From assembly GCA_026993785.1 (NCBI GenBank), contig JALWRZ010000010.1:275199-339198 (forward strand): 64,000 bases of DNA. Direction: 5' to 3'. The notes beneath the pieces were generated by a model. It did not search any database. It was not told the origin of the DNA and saw only the letters and a program-made list of their open reading frames with translations. The DNA is from DHVE2 group archaeon. GTDB taxonomy: Archaea; Thermoplasmatota; Thermoplasmata; Thermoplasmatales; Aciduliprofundaceae. The stretch's first letter is position 1, and every line of letters begins with the position of its first letter. A program made the translations under genes and the position numbers. Of the stretch, positions 7,510 to 15,976 are shown one piece after another.

Positions 7510-8571
7510 ATGCGTATTCTTCCAGATTTCAGAAGGGGAGTATTCAACATCCCCCACACAATTCTCAACTTCTTTGGATTAAAAAACACCATGGCGCTTG
7601 AAGATTACAAAGATGCGCAGGGAGACAGGCTCATATTAATCCTTGTTGATGGCCTTGGAATGAATCTCTGGAAGAAATACGCGCTACACCGAAGATTTCC
7701 GCAGTTTTCCATTCTTCGCTCCCTGTTTCCCAGCACCACTGCCAATGTTCTTACAACCCTCTACACAGGCTTGGCACCCAAAGAGCATGGAATTCTGGAG
7801 TTTAGAATGTATTACGAGGAATACGGCGGTGTGATAAAAACTCTGCCGTTCACCACTCTAGACTCCGATAGAAATGATCTGCTTGTGGAGATGGGCTATT
7901 CGCCGACACCCCTTTTCAGGCTTCCCACAATATTTGAGAAGCAGCGTAGAGAAGGAATTTCAAGTGCCTCTCTATTCCGTGAAGATTATGCTGACGCATC
8001 CTATACCCATTACCTTATGCAAGGGTCTAAAATCGTGCCTTACAAAAATCTGGAGGATGCATTTCTCCAGCTCAGAAAGAGAAAGGAGAATTTCATTTAT
8101 CTCTACATAGATTACCTGGATACGACAGAGCATCAATATGGGGTGCATTCCAGGGAAACGGGAGAGCTTATTGCAAGAATTTTTAGAGAGATAGAGAAGC
8201 TCTGGAAAGAAAGTAAAGCGGCAATATTCATCACCGCGGACCATGGGCAGATAGATATAGAAAAGAAAGAGATAATTCCGTGGAATTGCGAGAATCCTCC
8301 GGCAGGCTCTCCCAGGGACGTTTTTGTTTACCACTGCGATGTCCCGGAGGAGGGAGATTGGGATATATGGAGCAAAGAATATATCCTTCGCTCAGGAATT
8401 CTCGGAGAGGGAAAAGAGCAGAGGAATTTGAGGAAGAGATTGCCCGATTACATAATTCTCCCCCGAGGTAATACTGGCGTGTGGAGCGATGCGTTTAGAG
8501 CCGTTGGTCTACATGGAGGCTTATCTCCTCAGGAGATGCTCGTTCCCTTCGTGCTTCTTGAGAAAAGTTAA
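7510..8571 (+). CDS. Alkaline phosphatase-superfamily phosphodiesterase
   Basis: A 353-residue member of the type I phosphodiesterase/nucleotide pyrophosphatase group. Metal ligand D47 sits in LILVDGLG; FPSTTANVLTTLYTG holds the threonine nucleophile (T77 by alignment with the NPP motif); ITADHGQ and LHGG give the remaining metal ligands. It begins 1 nt after the antiporter stop, so the two are co-transcribed. The leaving group and substrate are not evident. No signal peptide is visible, so it is likely cytosolic. Confidence 0.8.
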   Translation: MRILPDFRRGVFNIPHTILNFFGLKNTMALEDYKDAQGDRLILILVDGLGMNLWKKYALHRRFPQFSILRSLFPSTTANVLTTLYTGLAPKEHGILEFRMYYEEYGGVIKTLPFTTLDSDRNDLLVEMGYSPTPLFRLPTIFEKQRREGISSASLFREDYADASYTHYLMQGSKIVPYKNLEDAFLQLRKRKENFIYLYIDYLDTTEHQYGVHSRETGELIARIFREIEKLWKESKAAIFITADHGQIDIEKKEIIPWNCENPPAGSPRDVFVYHCDVPEEGDWDIWSKEYILRSGILGEGKEQRNLRKRLPDYIILPRGNTGVWSDAFRAVGLHGGLSPQEMLVPFVLLEKS

Positions 8572-8605
8572 TTATTTTCAAATTCATGGGGACTGAGGTG
8601 AAAGA

Positions 8606-9658
8606 ATGGAGCCGCAGGAGATAATGAGGGCGTATAAAGAGAAGATAGAAGGGTGTTTACGGGAATTCTTTGAGCAAAAGAAAAAAGCGCTGGAGCACTG
8701 GAGCTCTCGGGAGGCATGCGAGATTCTGGAGGAATATACGCTTAGAGGTGGGAAAAGGATAAGGGCCATACTCATGGTTCTCGGTTACCAGCTGTATGGT
8801 GGTAGCGGTGATGAGATATTCAGGGCATCCAGCTCCCTGGAGCTGATACAATCTTATCTTCTCATTCACGACGATATCATGGATGAGAGTGATCTGAGAC
8901 GCGGGAAAAAGACGGTGCATAAGATTTACGAGGATATACATCTCAAAAAGGGGTTCGGCGGCAGACCTCATAGATTCGGGGAGAATATGGGCATAATCCT
9001 CGGAGATCTGGCGAATGCTTATGCCATGGAGATACTCGCATCCTCCAATTTCCCCAGTGAGAGGAAGGTGAAAGCAATAGAGAAGCTCAATGAAATAATC
9101 GAATACACGGGATACGGGCAGATAATAGACATATATTCCGGTATGGTGCAGGAATTCGGGGAAGATGATCTTCTCCTCCTGCACAAGTACAAGACGGCAA
9201 GATACACCATCGAAGGCCCCCTTGTTCTAGGCGCAATTCTCGCAGGAGCCTCGCCTGAAGGTCTGGAAAACTACGCCATCCCGGTGGGCATAGCCTTCCA
9301 GCTGCAGGACGATATCCTCGGGTTATTTGGTAGCGAGGAGAAGCTCGGTAAGCCGGTGACAAGCGATCTGGCGGAGGGTAAGAAGACACTGCTCATAATC
9401 AAAGCTCTGGAAAAGGCAAGCGAGAAGGAGAGAAAAGTTATAGAGAGTGCTCTGGGCAATCCTGCGGTCACGCTGGAGCAGCTGGAGAGGGTGAGAGAGA
9501 TAGTGAGAAAAACAGGCTCTTTGGATTACAGCAGGAAGCTCGCGGAGAAGCTGGTAAGCGAGGGAAAGAGAGCACTCAACGCCCTTAATGTAAAGAACCA
9601 AGAGGCCAAGGATTTCCTGCTCTGGCTTGCGGATTATATGATTAAGAGAAGCTACTGA
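8606..9658 (+). CDS. Isoprenyl diphosphate synthase (GGPP synthase type)
   Basis: A 350-residue trans-prenyltransferase that condenses isopentenyl diphosphate with allylic diphosphates to make precursors of archaeal ether lipids. The first Asp-rich motif is HDDIMDESDLRRGK (D89, D90, D93); the second is FQLQDDILGLFG, followed by the basic GKPVTSDLAEGKKT loop. RGGKRIR near residue 47 binds isopentenyl diphosphate. GAGGTGA precedes ATG 8606. Chain length (C15, C20 or longer) cannot be fixed by inspection. Confidence 0.9.
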   Translation: MEPQEIMRAYKEKIEGCLREFFEQKKKALEHWSSREACEILEEYTLRGGKRIRAILMVLGYQLYGGSGDEIFRASSSLELIQSYLLIHDDIMDESDLRRGKKTVHKIYEDIHLKKGFGGRPHRFGENMGIILGDLANAYAMEILASSNFPSERKVKAIEKLNEIIEYTGYGQIIDIYSGMVQEFGEDDLLLLHKYKTARYTIEGPLVLGAILAGASPEGLENYAIPVGIAFQLQDDILGLFGSEEKLGKPVTSDLAEGKKTLLIIKALEKASEKERKVIESALGNPAVTLEQLERVREIVRKTGSLDYSRKLAEKLVSEGKRALNALNVKNQEAKDFLLWLADYMIKRSY

Positions 9659-9694
9659 AAGTATTATATATTCTCTCCTCCATTCTATTCTCCC

Positions 9695-10603
9695 ATGTCT
9701 CCGATAGGTGGAGAGATAGCCGCACTTCTGGCGGCGCTAATGTGGAGTTTTTCCTCCGCCATATTCACTACTGTTGGGCGCAGAATAGGAGCGCTCAATT
9801 TAAATGCTCTCAGGATCGCCATAAGCGGTTTTCTATTTTCCCTCTCTCACTTCATCCTCTTTGGCTCCTTCTTTCCTCACATAAATGAGATGCAGCTTCT
9901 GATTTTATCGCTAAGCGGTATAGTGGGCCTTGCTGTGGGAGACCTTGCCTATTTTGGAGCTCTTATCGAAATCGGGCCCCGAAAGGCGGTTCTCGTTTCA
10001 TCCATGGCACCCATTTTTTCCCTGGTGGGCGGCTATGCGATTCTCCACGAGATACCAAGCTTGATGGCTCTTATAGGCATATTCCTCGTTCTCCTAGGTA
10101 TATGGATAGTTATTATAGAGAGGGGAGAAGATGAGGTGCCTGTGAGGAAGAACAGAAGCCTGATGTTAGGAGTGACCCTTGCGGTCATAGCGGCTGCTGG
10201 CCAGGGTATAGGAGTCGTATTCTCTAAATACGGGATGCTCTTTGCTGGCTCATCTCTATCTCCCCTGTCAACCACTGTAGTTAGGGTAACGGCAGCCGCA
10301 CCTATAATATGGCTCACTCTGCTTCTATGGAAAAAGCCAGGGCATCTTTTGAAGGGGTTGAAGGATGTTTATGCTATGAAACTGGTCTTTCTTGGCTCTT
10401 TGATAGGTCCCTTCGTGGGGCTCTGGCTCTCCATGATTTCCATAAAGTACGCACAGGTGGGAATTGCATCCACCTTGATGTCCATGACTCCCATAATGAT
10501 AATCCCCGTAGTCTATTTCATGTACGGGGAGAAGGTAAATCTGCGGGGAGTATTTGGAGCGGTGCTTGCAGTTGTGGGCGTAGCACTAATCTTCCTTTTC
10601 TGA
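9695..10603 (+). CDS. DMT-superfamily transporter (EamA repeats)
   Basis: A 302-residue membrane protein with ten predicted TM helices arranged as two EamA repeats (residues 5-140 and 155-300), the second ending in the usual YGEKVNLRGVFGAVLAVVGVALI. Such proteins export or import small metabolites; the substrate is unknown. A TATA element at 9661-9670 sits 25 nt before the leaderless ATG 9695. Confidence 0.8.
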   Translation: MSPIGGEIAALLAALMWSFSSAIFTTVGRRIGALNLNALRIAISGFLFSLSHFILFGSFFPHINEMQLLILSLSGIVGLAVGDLAYFGALIEIGPRKAVLVSSMAPIFSLVGGYAILHEIPSLMALIGIFLVLLGIWIVIIERGEDEVPVRKNRSLMLGVTLAVIAAAGQGIGVVFSKYGMLFAGSSLSPLSTTVVRVTAAAPIIWLTLLLWKKPGHLLKGLKDVYAMKLVFLGSLIGPFVGLWLSMISIKYAQVGIASTLMSMTPIMIIPVVYFMYGEKVNLRGVFGAVLAVVGVALIFLF

Positions 10604-10643
10604 GGTGCGGATACCTTAATATTCGAGAAGAGAATATGGAAAT

Positions 10644-11567
10644 ATGCATCTTGCCGAGCTGGGAGAGCGTCGCATTATCGATAGAATATGGGAAACGCTG
10701 GGAAAGAGGGAAGAATACGATGATTGCGTTTATGTTCCTCGCGGAGATTATTATGATCTCATAACCACGGATTTCATAGGCGAGGGAACACATTTCATGG
10801 GCGAGTGGGATCCTCGATTAATCGGAAGCTTCTTTGCCGCCATAAATCTGAGCGATATAGCGGCCATGGGAGGCATTCCCGAGCTCTTTATGGCATCCAT
10901 GTTCTTTCCCCCCGATTATCCCATGGAGAATTTAGAGGAGCTCGTAGGGGGTATTAATTCTCTTCTCTCTCAATACCACGTGGAGTATAGAGGCGGAGAT
11001 CTGAAGGAATCTCGTATAGCAGGAATGAGCGGTATAGCCATAGGCAGGGTGGAGAGAAATAAAATACTGAAAAGAAGAGGCGCTAGGCTCGGTGATGGTA
11101 TATATGTAACTGGAGCCTTGGGAAAGCAGGCTGCGGGGTATTATCTCTGGAAGCATGGGTTTAAGGAAGCCTATGAGCATTTGCTGGATGTGCATCCAAG
11201 AATAGAGGAGGGAAGAAGCCTTGCCGGTAGAGCCACCTCATGTATGGACATTTCCGATGGTTTGAGCTCAACTATTACGCAGCTTGAGAATATAAACAAT
11301 CTCGCCTTTCTGGTGGATTTTGATGAGATTCCCGTGCACAAGCTTGCCTACGAGGTATCGGAGGATTACAATATTCCCCTGGAGCATCTTGTTATTGATT
11401 TTGGCGGTGAGTACGAGCTGATTTACACCTCTGATGCTAAGATCCTGGGTAAAAGAATCGGTGAAGTTTCCAAGGGCAAAGGAGGAATATTCAGGGATGG
11501 AAAGAAGGTGGGAGGTAGAGGATATGAGCATTTTAGCGAAGTACTGGACAAAGTTAGAGGACAATAA
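10644..11567 (+). CDS. thiL: Thiamine-monophosphate kinase
   Basis: A 307-residue PurM/ThiL-fold protein. ThiL phosphorylates thiamine monophosphate to the diphosphate cofactor with ATP. Recognisable parts are LGERRII at the N-terminus, DLITTDFIGEGTHF for metal and substrate binding, NLSDIAAMGGIPE, the GGDL motif, and MDISDGLSSTITQLE. A TATA box (10614-10623) is placed for a leaderless start at ATG 10644. The last 44 nt overlap the radical SAM gene. Confidence 0.85.
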   Translation: MHLAELGERRIIDRIWETLGKREEYDDCVYVPRGDYYDLITTDFIGEGTHFMGEWDPRLIGSFFAAINLSDIAAMGGIPELFMASMFFPPDYPMENLEELVGGINSLLSQYHVEYRGGDLKESRIAGMSGIAIGRVERNKILKRRGARLGDGIYVTGALGKQAAGYYLWKHGFKEAYEHLLDVHPRIEEGRSLAGRATSCMDISDGLSSTITQLENINNLAFLVDFDEIPVHKLAYEVSEDYNIPLEHLVIDFGGEYELIYTSDAKILGKRIGEVSKGKGGIFRDGKKVGGRGYEHFSEVLDKVRGQ

Positions 11568-12540
11568 GGTGAGATGCGAGCTCTGTCCCTTCAGATGCGT
11601 CCTAAAAGAAGGGCAGGTGGGTGTGTGCAGGGTCAGAAAGAATATTGGAGGAAAGCTCTATACGCTCAATTACGGAAAGGTATCCTCCATAGCGGTGGAT
11701 CCCATTGAGAAGAAGCCCCTGTTTCACTTCTTTCCCACCTCTGAGGTTCTCTCGCTCTCCACGGTAGGCTGCAACCTCCGATGCCGCCACTGCCAGAACT
11801 GGGAGATAAGTCAGGTAGGCGTCGAAGCTCCATTCTTGCGAGATATGAGCCCCCAGGATGTGATGAAAATAGCGGAAAATTATGAAGGCATAGCCTGGAC
11901 CTACAACGAGCCTGTAATATGGCATGAGTTCACCATGGATGTATCGAAGATGGCCAAGAAGGAGGGCCTATACACCGTTTATGTGACCAATGGATATATA
12001 AATGAAGAGCCCCTGGATGAAGTTCTCAGATACATTGACGCATTCAATATAGATGTGAAGGCCTTTAGCGAAGATTTTTACAGGCGAATTACGGGAGGCT
12101 CTCTTGCTCCTGTGCTACGAAGCGTGGAGAAAGTAAAGAGGGCTGGAAAGCATGTGGAGCTCACATATCTGATAATTCCCACATTGAACGATAGCGAGGA
12201 GGAGATAAGAAACTTCGCTTCCTGGGTAGCAGATCTAGATGCGGAGATACCCGTGCATTTCTCCCGCTTCTTCCCAATGTACAAGCTTACAGAGCTTCCA
12301 CCAACGCCTGTTAAAACTCTTCATAGGGCATATAAGATAGCGAAGGACGTAGGGCTTGAGTATGTTTACCTGGGAAACACATGGGAGCCGGAGTATGAGA
12401 GCACCTATTGCCCAGAATGCGGAAATCTCCTCATAGAGAGGGTATATTACCACACCAGAATAGTTGGGCTCAGCAAAGAGGGAAGATGCAAAAAATGCGG
12501 CAGGAGGATAAATGTGGTGCTCCCACCAAGATTTTTATAG
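11524..12540 (+). CDS. AmmeMemoRadiSam-system radical SAM enzyme
   Basis: A 338-residue radical SAM protein related to pyruvate formate-lyase activases. The [4Fe-4S] motif is CNLRCRHC within STVGCNLRCRHCQNW. An N-terminal CELCPFRC...GVCRVR cluster and a C-terminal zinc ribbon (CPECG...CKKCG) are family features. The start at ATG 11524 (MSILAKYW) is preferred; the frame extends further up inside thiL. Family partners AMMECR1 and Memo are not in this window. The reaction is not established for the family, though it is conserved across archaea. Confidence 0.85.
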   Translation: MSILAKYWTKLEDNKVRCELCPFRCVLKEGQVGVCRVRKNIGGKLYTLNYGKVSSIAVDPIEKKPLFHFFPTSEVLSLSTVGCNLRCRHCQNWEISQVGVEAPFLRDMSPQDVMKIAENYEGIAWTYNEPVIWHEFTMDVSKMAKKEGLYTVYVTNGYINEEPLDEVLRYIDAFNIDVKAFSEDFYRRITGGSLAPVLRSVEKVKRAGKHVELTYLIIPTLNDSEEEIRNFASWVADLDAEIPVHFSRFFPMYKLTELPPTPVKTLHRAYKIAKDVGLEYVYLGNTWEPEYESTYCPECGNLLIERVYYHTRIVGLSKEGRCKKCGRRINVVLPPRFL

Positions 12541-12583
12541 TATGCCAGCATCCCTTAATTAAATATAATTAAAGGTGATGAGA

Positions 12584-12811
12584 ATGGCAGAAGAGAAGGA
12601 GAAGAAGTATACAACGGTGTCCATACCAACACCTCTATTCAAGAAGATTGAGGAGCGCATAAAGGGCACAGGATTCACCAGTGTGAGCAGCTATGTTACC
12701 TATGTGCTTCGTGAGATCATAGCAGAGGATGAAGAAGGCGAGGAGCCATTCAGCAAGGAAGATGAAGAGAGGGTAAAGGAGAGGCTCCGGGCTCTGGGTT
12801 ATCTGGACTGA
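12584..12811 (+). CDS. Ribbon-helix-helix-like small protein
   Basis: A 75-residue acidic protein with a CopG/MetJ-like N-terminal pattern: a KYTTVSIPTPLFKKIEERI strand and helix, then GFTSVSSYVTYVLREII, then a charged tail ending KERLRALGYLD. Start ATG 12584 follows GGTGATG. It precedes the ATP sulfurylase gene by 10 nt. It could be the operon's transcriptional regulator, but the DNA-binding residues are not obviously strong and a structural partner role is possible. Confidence 0.65.
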   Translation: MAEEKEKKYTTVSIPTPLFKKIEERIKGTGFTSVSSYVTYVLREIIAEDEEGEEPFSKEDEERVKERLRALGYLD

Positions 12812-12821
12812 GGTGTTTTTA

Positions 12822-13958
12822 ATGGTCAAGCCCCATGGAGGAAAGCTCATAGAGAGGATAGATTTCAGCGATAGGGTCAGGGAGGAGGCGATGGAGCTAC
12901 CTAGATTATCAATAACCCTTGATGAGGCGAGGGATCTTGGCAACATAGGCCACGGTGTTTTTTCGCCCCTTGAGGGTTATATGAGCCGTGAGGATTTTGA
13001 GAACGTTCTTGAGGAGGGAAGACTGGCCAATGACTTGCCATGGACGATCCCCATTGTGAAGGATGTGGATAAGGAAGATGTGGATATGCTTCTAAAGGAG
13101 GACGAAGTTGCCCTGGTTTACAGTAATCTGCCAATTGCAATTCTCAAGGTTGAGGAAATATATCCCTACGATAAGAAGGAGTATGCGGAGAAGGTATACG
13201 GGACGACGAGCATAGAGCATCCGGGAGTAGCGGCGCTTATGAATAAGAAGGAGCATCTTGTGGGTGGGAAGATAACCCTGATAAACGATCCACCAACAGA
13301 GTTTGCGAGATACAAGCTCTGGCCAAAAGAGACCAGGGTACTTTTCAAGGAGAAGGGCTGGAAAACCGTGGTGGGCTTTCAGACGAGAAACGCGCCCCAT
13401 GTGGGCCACGAGTATGTGCAGAAAACCGCGCTCACCTTCGTGGACGGTTTGTTTATAAATCCACTCATAGGCAGGAAGAAGAAGGGAGATTTCCGTGATG
13501 AGGTAATAATAGCGGCGTACGAAGCTCTTTTTGAGCATTACTATCCAAAGAATGTGGCAACCCTAGGAATCCTAGAAACTGAGATGCGCTATGCGGGTCC
13601 CCGCGAGGCCATATTCCACGCAATAATGCGCAAAAATTTTGGATGCACACATTTCATAGTAGGTCGTGATCATGCGGGCGTGGGCAACTTCTACGGTCCA
13701 TACGATGCCCAGGAGATATTCTACGAGTACCCTGATCTCGGTATAACTCCTCTATTCTTCCGCTCCTTCTTCTACTGCAAGAAGTGCGGGACGGTGGTCA
13801 ATGAGAAGATATGCCCCCATAGCGAAGAGTACCACGTGAACTTCTCGGGAACGAAGATTCGAGAGATGCTTCTGCGTGGTGAGAAGCCTCCCGAGATTAT
13901 GATGCGCCCTGAAGTGGCCGAGGTAATCCTCTCCTTTAAGAACCCCTTCGTGGAGTGA
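12822..13958 (+). CDS. sat: Sulfate adenylyltransferase (ATP sulfurylase)
   Basis: A 378-residue enzyme that joins sulfate and ATP to form APS and pyrophosphate, the first step of sulfate activation. The nucleotide-binding motifs QTRNAPHVGHE and VGRDHAGVG are intact, and a zinc-binding CKKCGTVVNEKICPH stretch lies near the C-terminus. ATG 12822 follows GAGGTG. It opens a run of closely packed genes that includes APS kinase, sulfotransferase and a sulfate-type transporter, so here it likely serves PAPS synthesis. Confidence 0.95.
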   Translation: MVKPHGGKLIERIDFSDRVREEAMELPRLSITLDEARDLGNIGHGVFSPLEGYMSREDFENVLEEGRLANDLPWTIPIVKDVDKEDVDMLLKEDEVALVYSNLPIAILKVEEIYPYDKKEYAEKVYGTTSIEHPGVAALMNKKEHLVGGKITLINDPPTEFARYKLWPKETRVLFKEKGWKTVVGFQTRNAPHVGHEYVQKTALTFVDGLFINPLIGRKKKGDFRDEVIIAAYEALFEHYYPKNVATLGILETEMRYAGPREAIFHAIMRKNFGCTHFIVGRDHAGVGNFYGPYDAQEIFYEYPDLGITPLFFRSFFYCKKCGTVVNEKICPHSEEYHVNFSGTKIREMLLRGEKPPEIMMRPEVAEVILSFKNPFVE

Positions 13959-13962
13959 TGGG

Positions 13963-14883
13963 ATGATAGTGCATCACTGGGACACCGATGGCATAGCTTC
14001 CGCTGCCATTTATATAAGAATCCATGGGGAGGATGAGCTTTTCACTCCCAAGATTGGCAATTTCTACCTGGATGCCGAGGATTTTGAAAGGGTCAAAGAT
14101 TCCGGGAAAGTAGTGATTCTGGATATGAACCTGCCAGAAGCGAAGAGGCTTTGCAATTACGCTGAGGTATACATCTACGATCATCATCGGGCCACGAGGG
14201 TGGAATGCGCGAGAGAGCACTACAACCCTTATCTTATGGGCGTTATGTATCCATCTTGCACCAGAGTTCTTATGGAAAGATTCTCGTATCCCCCTGATTA
14301 TCTTGTTGCTCTAGGAATACTGGGCGATAAGGGTCCGGATGCAGAGAAAATAGAAGAGTGGAAAATCGTGGAGAAAGTGATGCACGATGAAAAATTGAGC
14401 CTTGATGATTTGCTTCTTGCCGTAGAGCTCTTAGATTCAAGCTTCAAGCTCAACGATAGAAAAGAGGTGACGGATAATGTGCATCTCCTTCTCCAAGGAA
14501 TAAGGGAAGTGATTGAGAACGATAAACTCCACAGGAACCTGGAGTTCATATCCAGGGAGATTGAGGCATGGAGCCGCAGAGCGGAAGATTGTGGAAACTA
14601 CGCGTATCTTGAGATGAGCAGCCCATATATGATCATATCCTCGGTTACCAGGAGAATAGCATGGGGTATGAGAAAGCCTGCAATGGTGGTGAACCACAAG
14701 GATGATAGGGACGAGTTTTACATAAGATTCCCCAACGGCGAAGCTTCTGCACTGCATCTTATTGAGATGGCAAAAAGATTGGGATACAACGCGGGTGGCA
14801 AGGAGGAAGTTATGGGAGCAATACTTCCCCGAGGCAAGGGAAAAGAGCTCGTTTCTCAAATTCTGGAGGTACTAGGATGGTGA
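13963..14883 (+). CDS. DHH-family phosphoesterase, candidate PAP phosphatase
   Basis: A 306-residue DHH phosphoesterase. DTDG (residues 7-10), VILDMN and the DHH triad YDHH carry the metal site; a C-terminal DHHA1-type domain ends with YNAGGKEEVMGA. Family members cleave nanoRNA, cyclic dinucleotides or 3'-phosphoadenosine 5'-phosphate (PAP). It lies 4 nt after sat and overlaps a sulfotransferase gene by 7 nt. Since sulfotransfer from PAPS leaves inhibitory PAP, a PAP-clearing role fits the setting, but this is inference from position. Confidence 0.8.
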   Translation: MIVHHWDTDGIASAAIYIRIHGEDELFTPKIGNFYLDAEDFERVKDSGKVVILDMNLPEAKRLCNYAEVYIYDHHRATRVECAREHYNPYLMGVMYPSCTRVLMERFSYPPDYLVALGILGDKGPDAEKIEEWKIVEKVMHDEKLSLDDLLLAVELLDSSFKLNDRKEVTDNVHLLLQGIREVIENDKLHRNLEFISREIEAWSRRAEDCGNYAYLEMSSPYMIISSVTRRIAWGMRKPAMVVNHKDDRDEFYIRFPNGEASALHLIEMAKRLGYNAGGKEEVMGAILPRGKGKELVSQILEVLGW

Positions 14884-15440
14884 ACTACATAGTCTCAGGG
14901 CTTGAAAGATCAGGTACGTCTATGATGATGCAGATCCTCTATCTTGGGGGTATGAAAGTTGCATTTGACAACAAAAGAAAGCCTGATGAGCACAATCCAC
15001 GGGGCTATTTTGAACTTGAGGGGGGAAAGATAATAAATCGTCTTATGAAGGGCGAGTTTCCCATGGAGAAATATGAGGGTATGGTGATAAAAATCACGGC
15101 CTTCGGGCTTCGATACCTTCCCCGGGGTTTCAAGTACAAGATAATCTACATGCGAAGGGATATGGAGGAGATATTTGCATCCATGGAGAAGATGTCCGGG
15201 AAGCCGCTAAGCGAGGAGGAGAAGATAGCCTTCGTGAAGCTCAATGAATATGCGCTCTCTCTCCTTGAGCACAGGAGAGATGTGGATTATATAACTGTGT
15301 GGTACAACAAGGTTATAGAGAATCCTCGCAGGGAGATTGAGAGGGTGAACGATTTTCTTGGCGGAATCCTAGATGTGGATTCTGCGGTTAAGGCTGTGGA
15401 TCCATCGTTATATAGAAGTAGAGTGGAGGTGAATGAATGA
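14877..15440 (+). CDS. Small PAPS-type sulfotransferase
   Basis: A compact 187-residue sulfotransferase. The 5'-phosphosulfate loop is GLERSGTSM near the N-terminus, and IIYMRRDMEEIFASMEK supplies the 3'-phosphate site. It is shorter than the other three sulfotransferases in the window (293-340 residues), with little room for an acceptor domain. It overlaps the DHH gene upstream (ATG 14877 inside its end) and the APS kinase downstream by 4 nt, which ties it to PAPS supply. The acceptor is unknown. Confidence 0.8.
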   Translation: MVNYIVSGLERSGTSMMMQILYLGGMKVAFDNKRKPDEHNPRGYFELEGGKIINRLMKGEFPMEKYEGMVIKITAFGLRYLPRGFKYKIIYMRRDMEEIFASMEKMSGKPLSEEEKIAFVKLNEYALSLLEHRRDVDYITVWYNKVIENPRREIERVNDFLGGILDVDSAVKAVDPSLYRSRVEVNE

Positions 15441-15976
15441 AAGGTGCAACTATATGGTTTACCGGTTTGCCATGCAGCGGAAAGACCACAATCGCAGATA
15501 GAGTGTACGAGATATTGAAAAGCAAAGGCTACAGGGTTGAGCGTCTGGATGGAGATATAATAAGAAAGAGCCCCATATCCCGGGATCTGGGCTTCACAAA
15601 GGAGGATCGACGCAAGAATTTAGAGAGAGTAGCATTTATTGCAAAATTGCTATCAAGGAACGATGTCATCGTGCTGGCCACCTTCGTCTCGCCATACAAC
15701 GAGATTCGCAGAGATATACGGAATATAATAGGGCCCGAAAGGTTCCATCTGGTGTGGACTCGATGTCCCCTGAAAGTATGCATCGAGAGGGATGTAAAAG
15801 GGATGTACAAGAAGGCGCTCAACGGAGAGATACAGAATTTCACTGGTATAGACGATCCCTTTGAAGAGCCCACAGATCCTCCTGCAGACCTGATCCTCGA
15901 CACGGATAAAGAGAGTGTGGAGAAGAGTGTTGAGAAGGTCCTTGCCTATATGAAGAGGCGAGGGTTAATTGAATGA
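15437..15976 (+). CDS. cysC: Adenylylsulfate kinase
   Basis: A 179-residue APS kinase that phosphorylates APS at the 3' position to give PAPS. The P-loop is GLPCSGKTT (residues 10-18), followed by RLDGDIIR, the DLGFTKEDRRKN substrate loop and FVSPYNEIR, all typical. The Arg-rich WTRCPLKVCIERDVKGMYKKA region matches the lid. With sat upstream and a sulfotransferase overlapping, this completes a PAPS route. Confidence 0.93.
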   Translation: MKGATIWFTGLPCSGKTTIADRVYEILKSKGYRVERLDGDIIRKSPISRDLGFTKEDRRKNLERVAFIAKLLSRNDVIVLATFVSPYNEIRRDIRNIIGPERFHLVWTRCPLKVCIERDVKGMYKKALNGEIQNFTGIDDPFEEPTDPPADLILDTDKESVEKSVEKVLAYMKRRGLIE

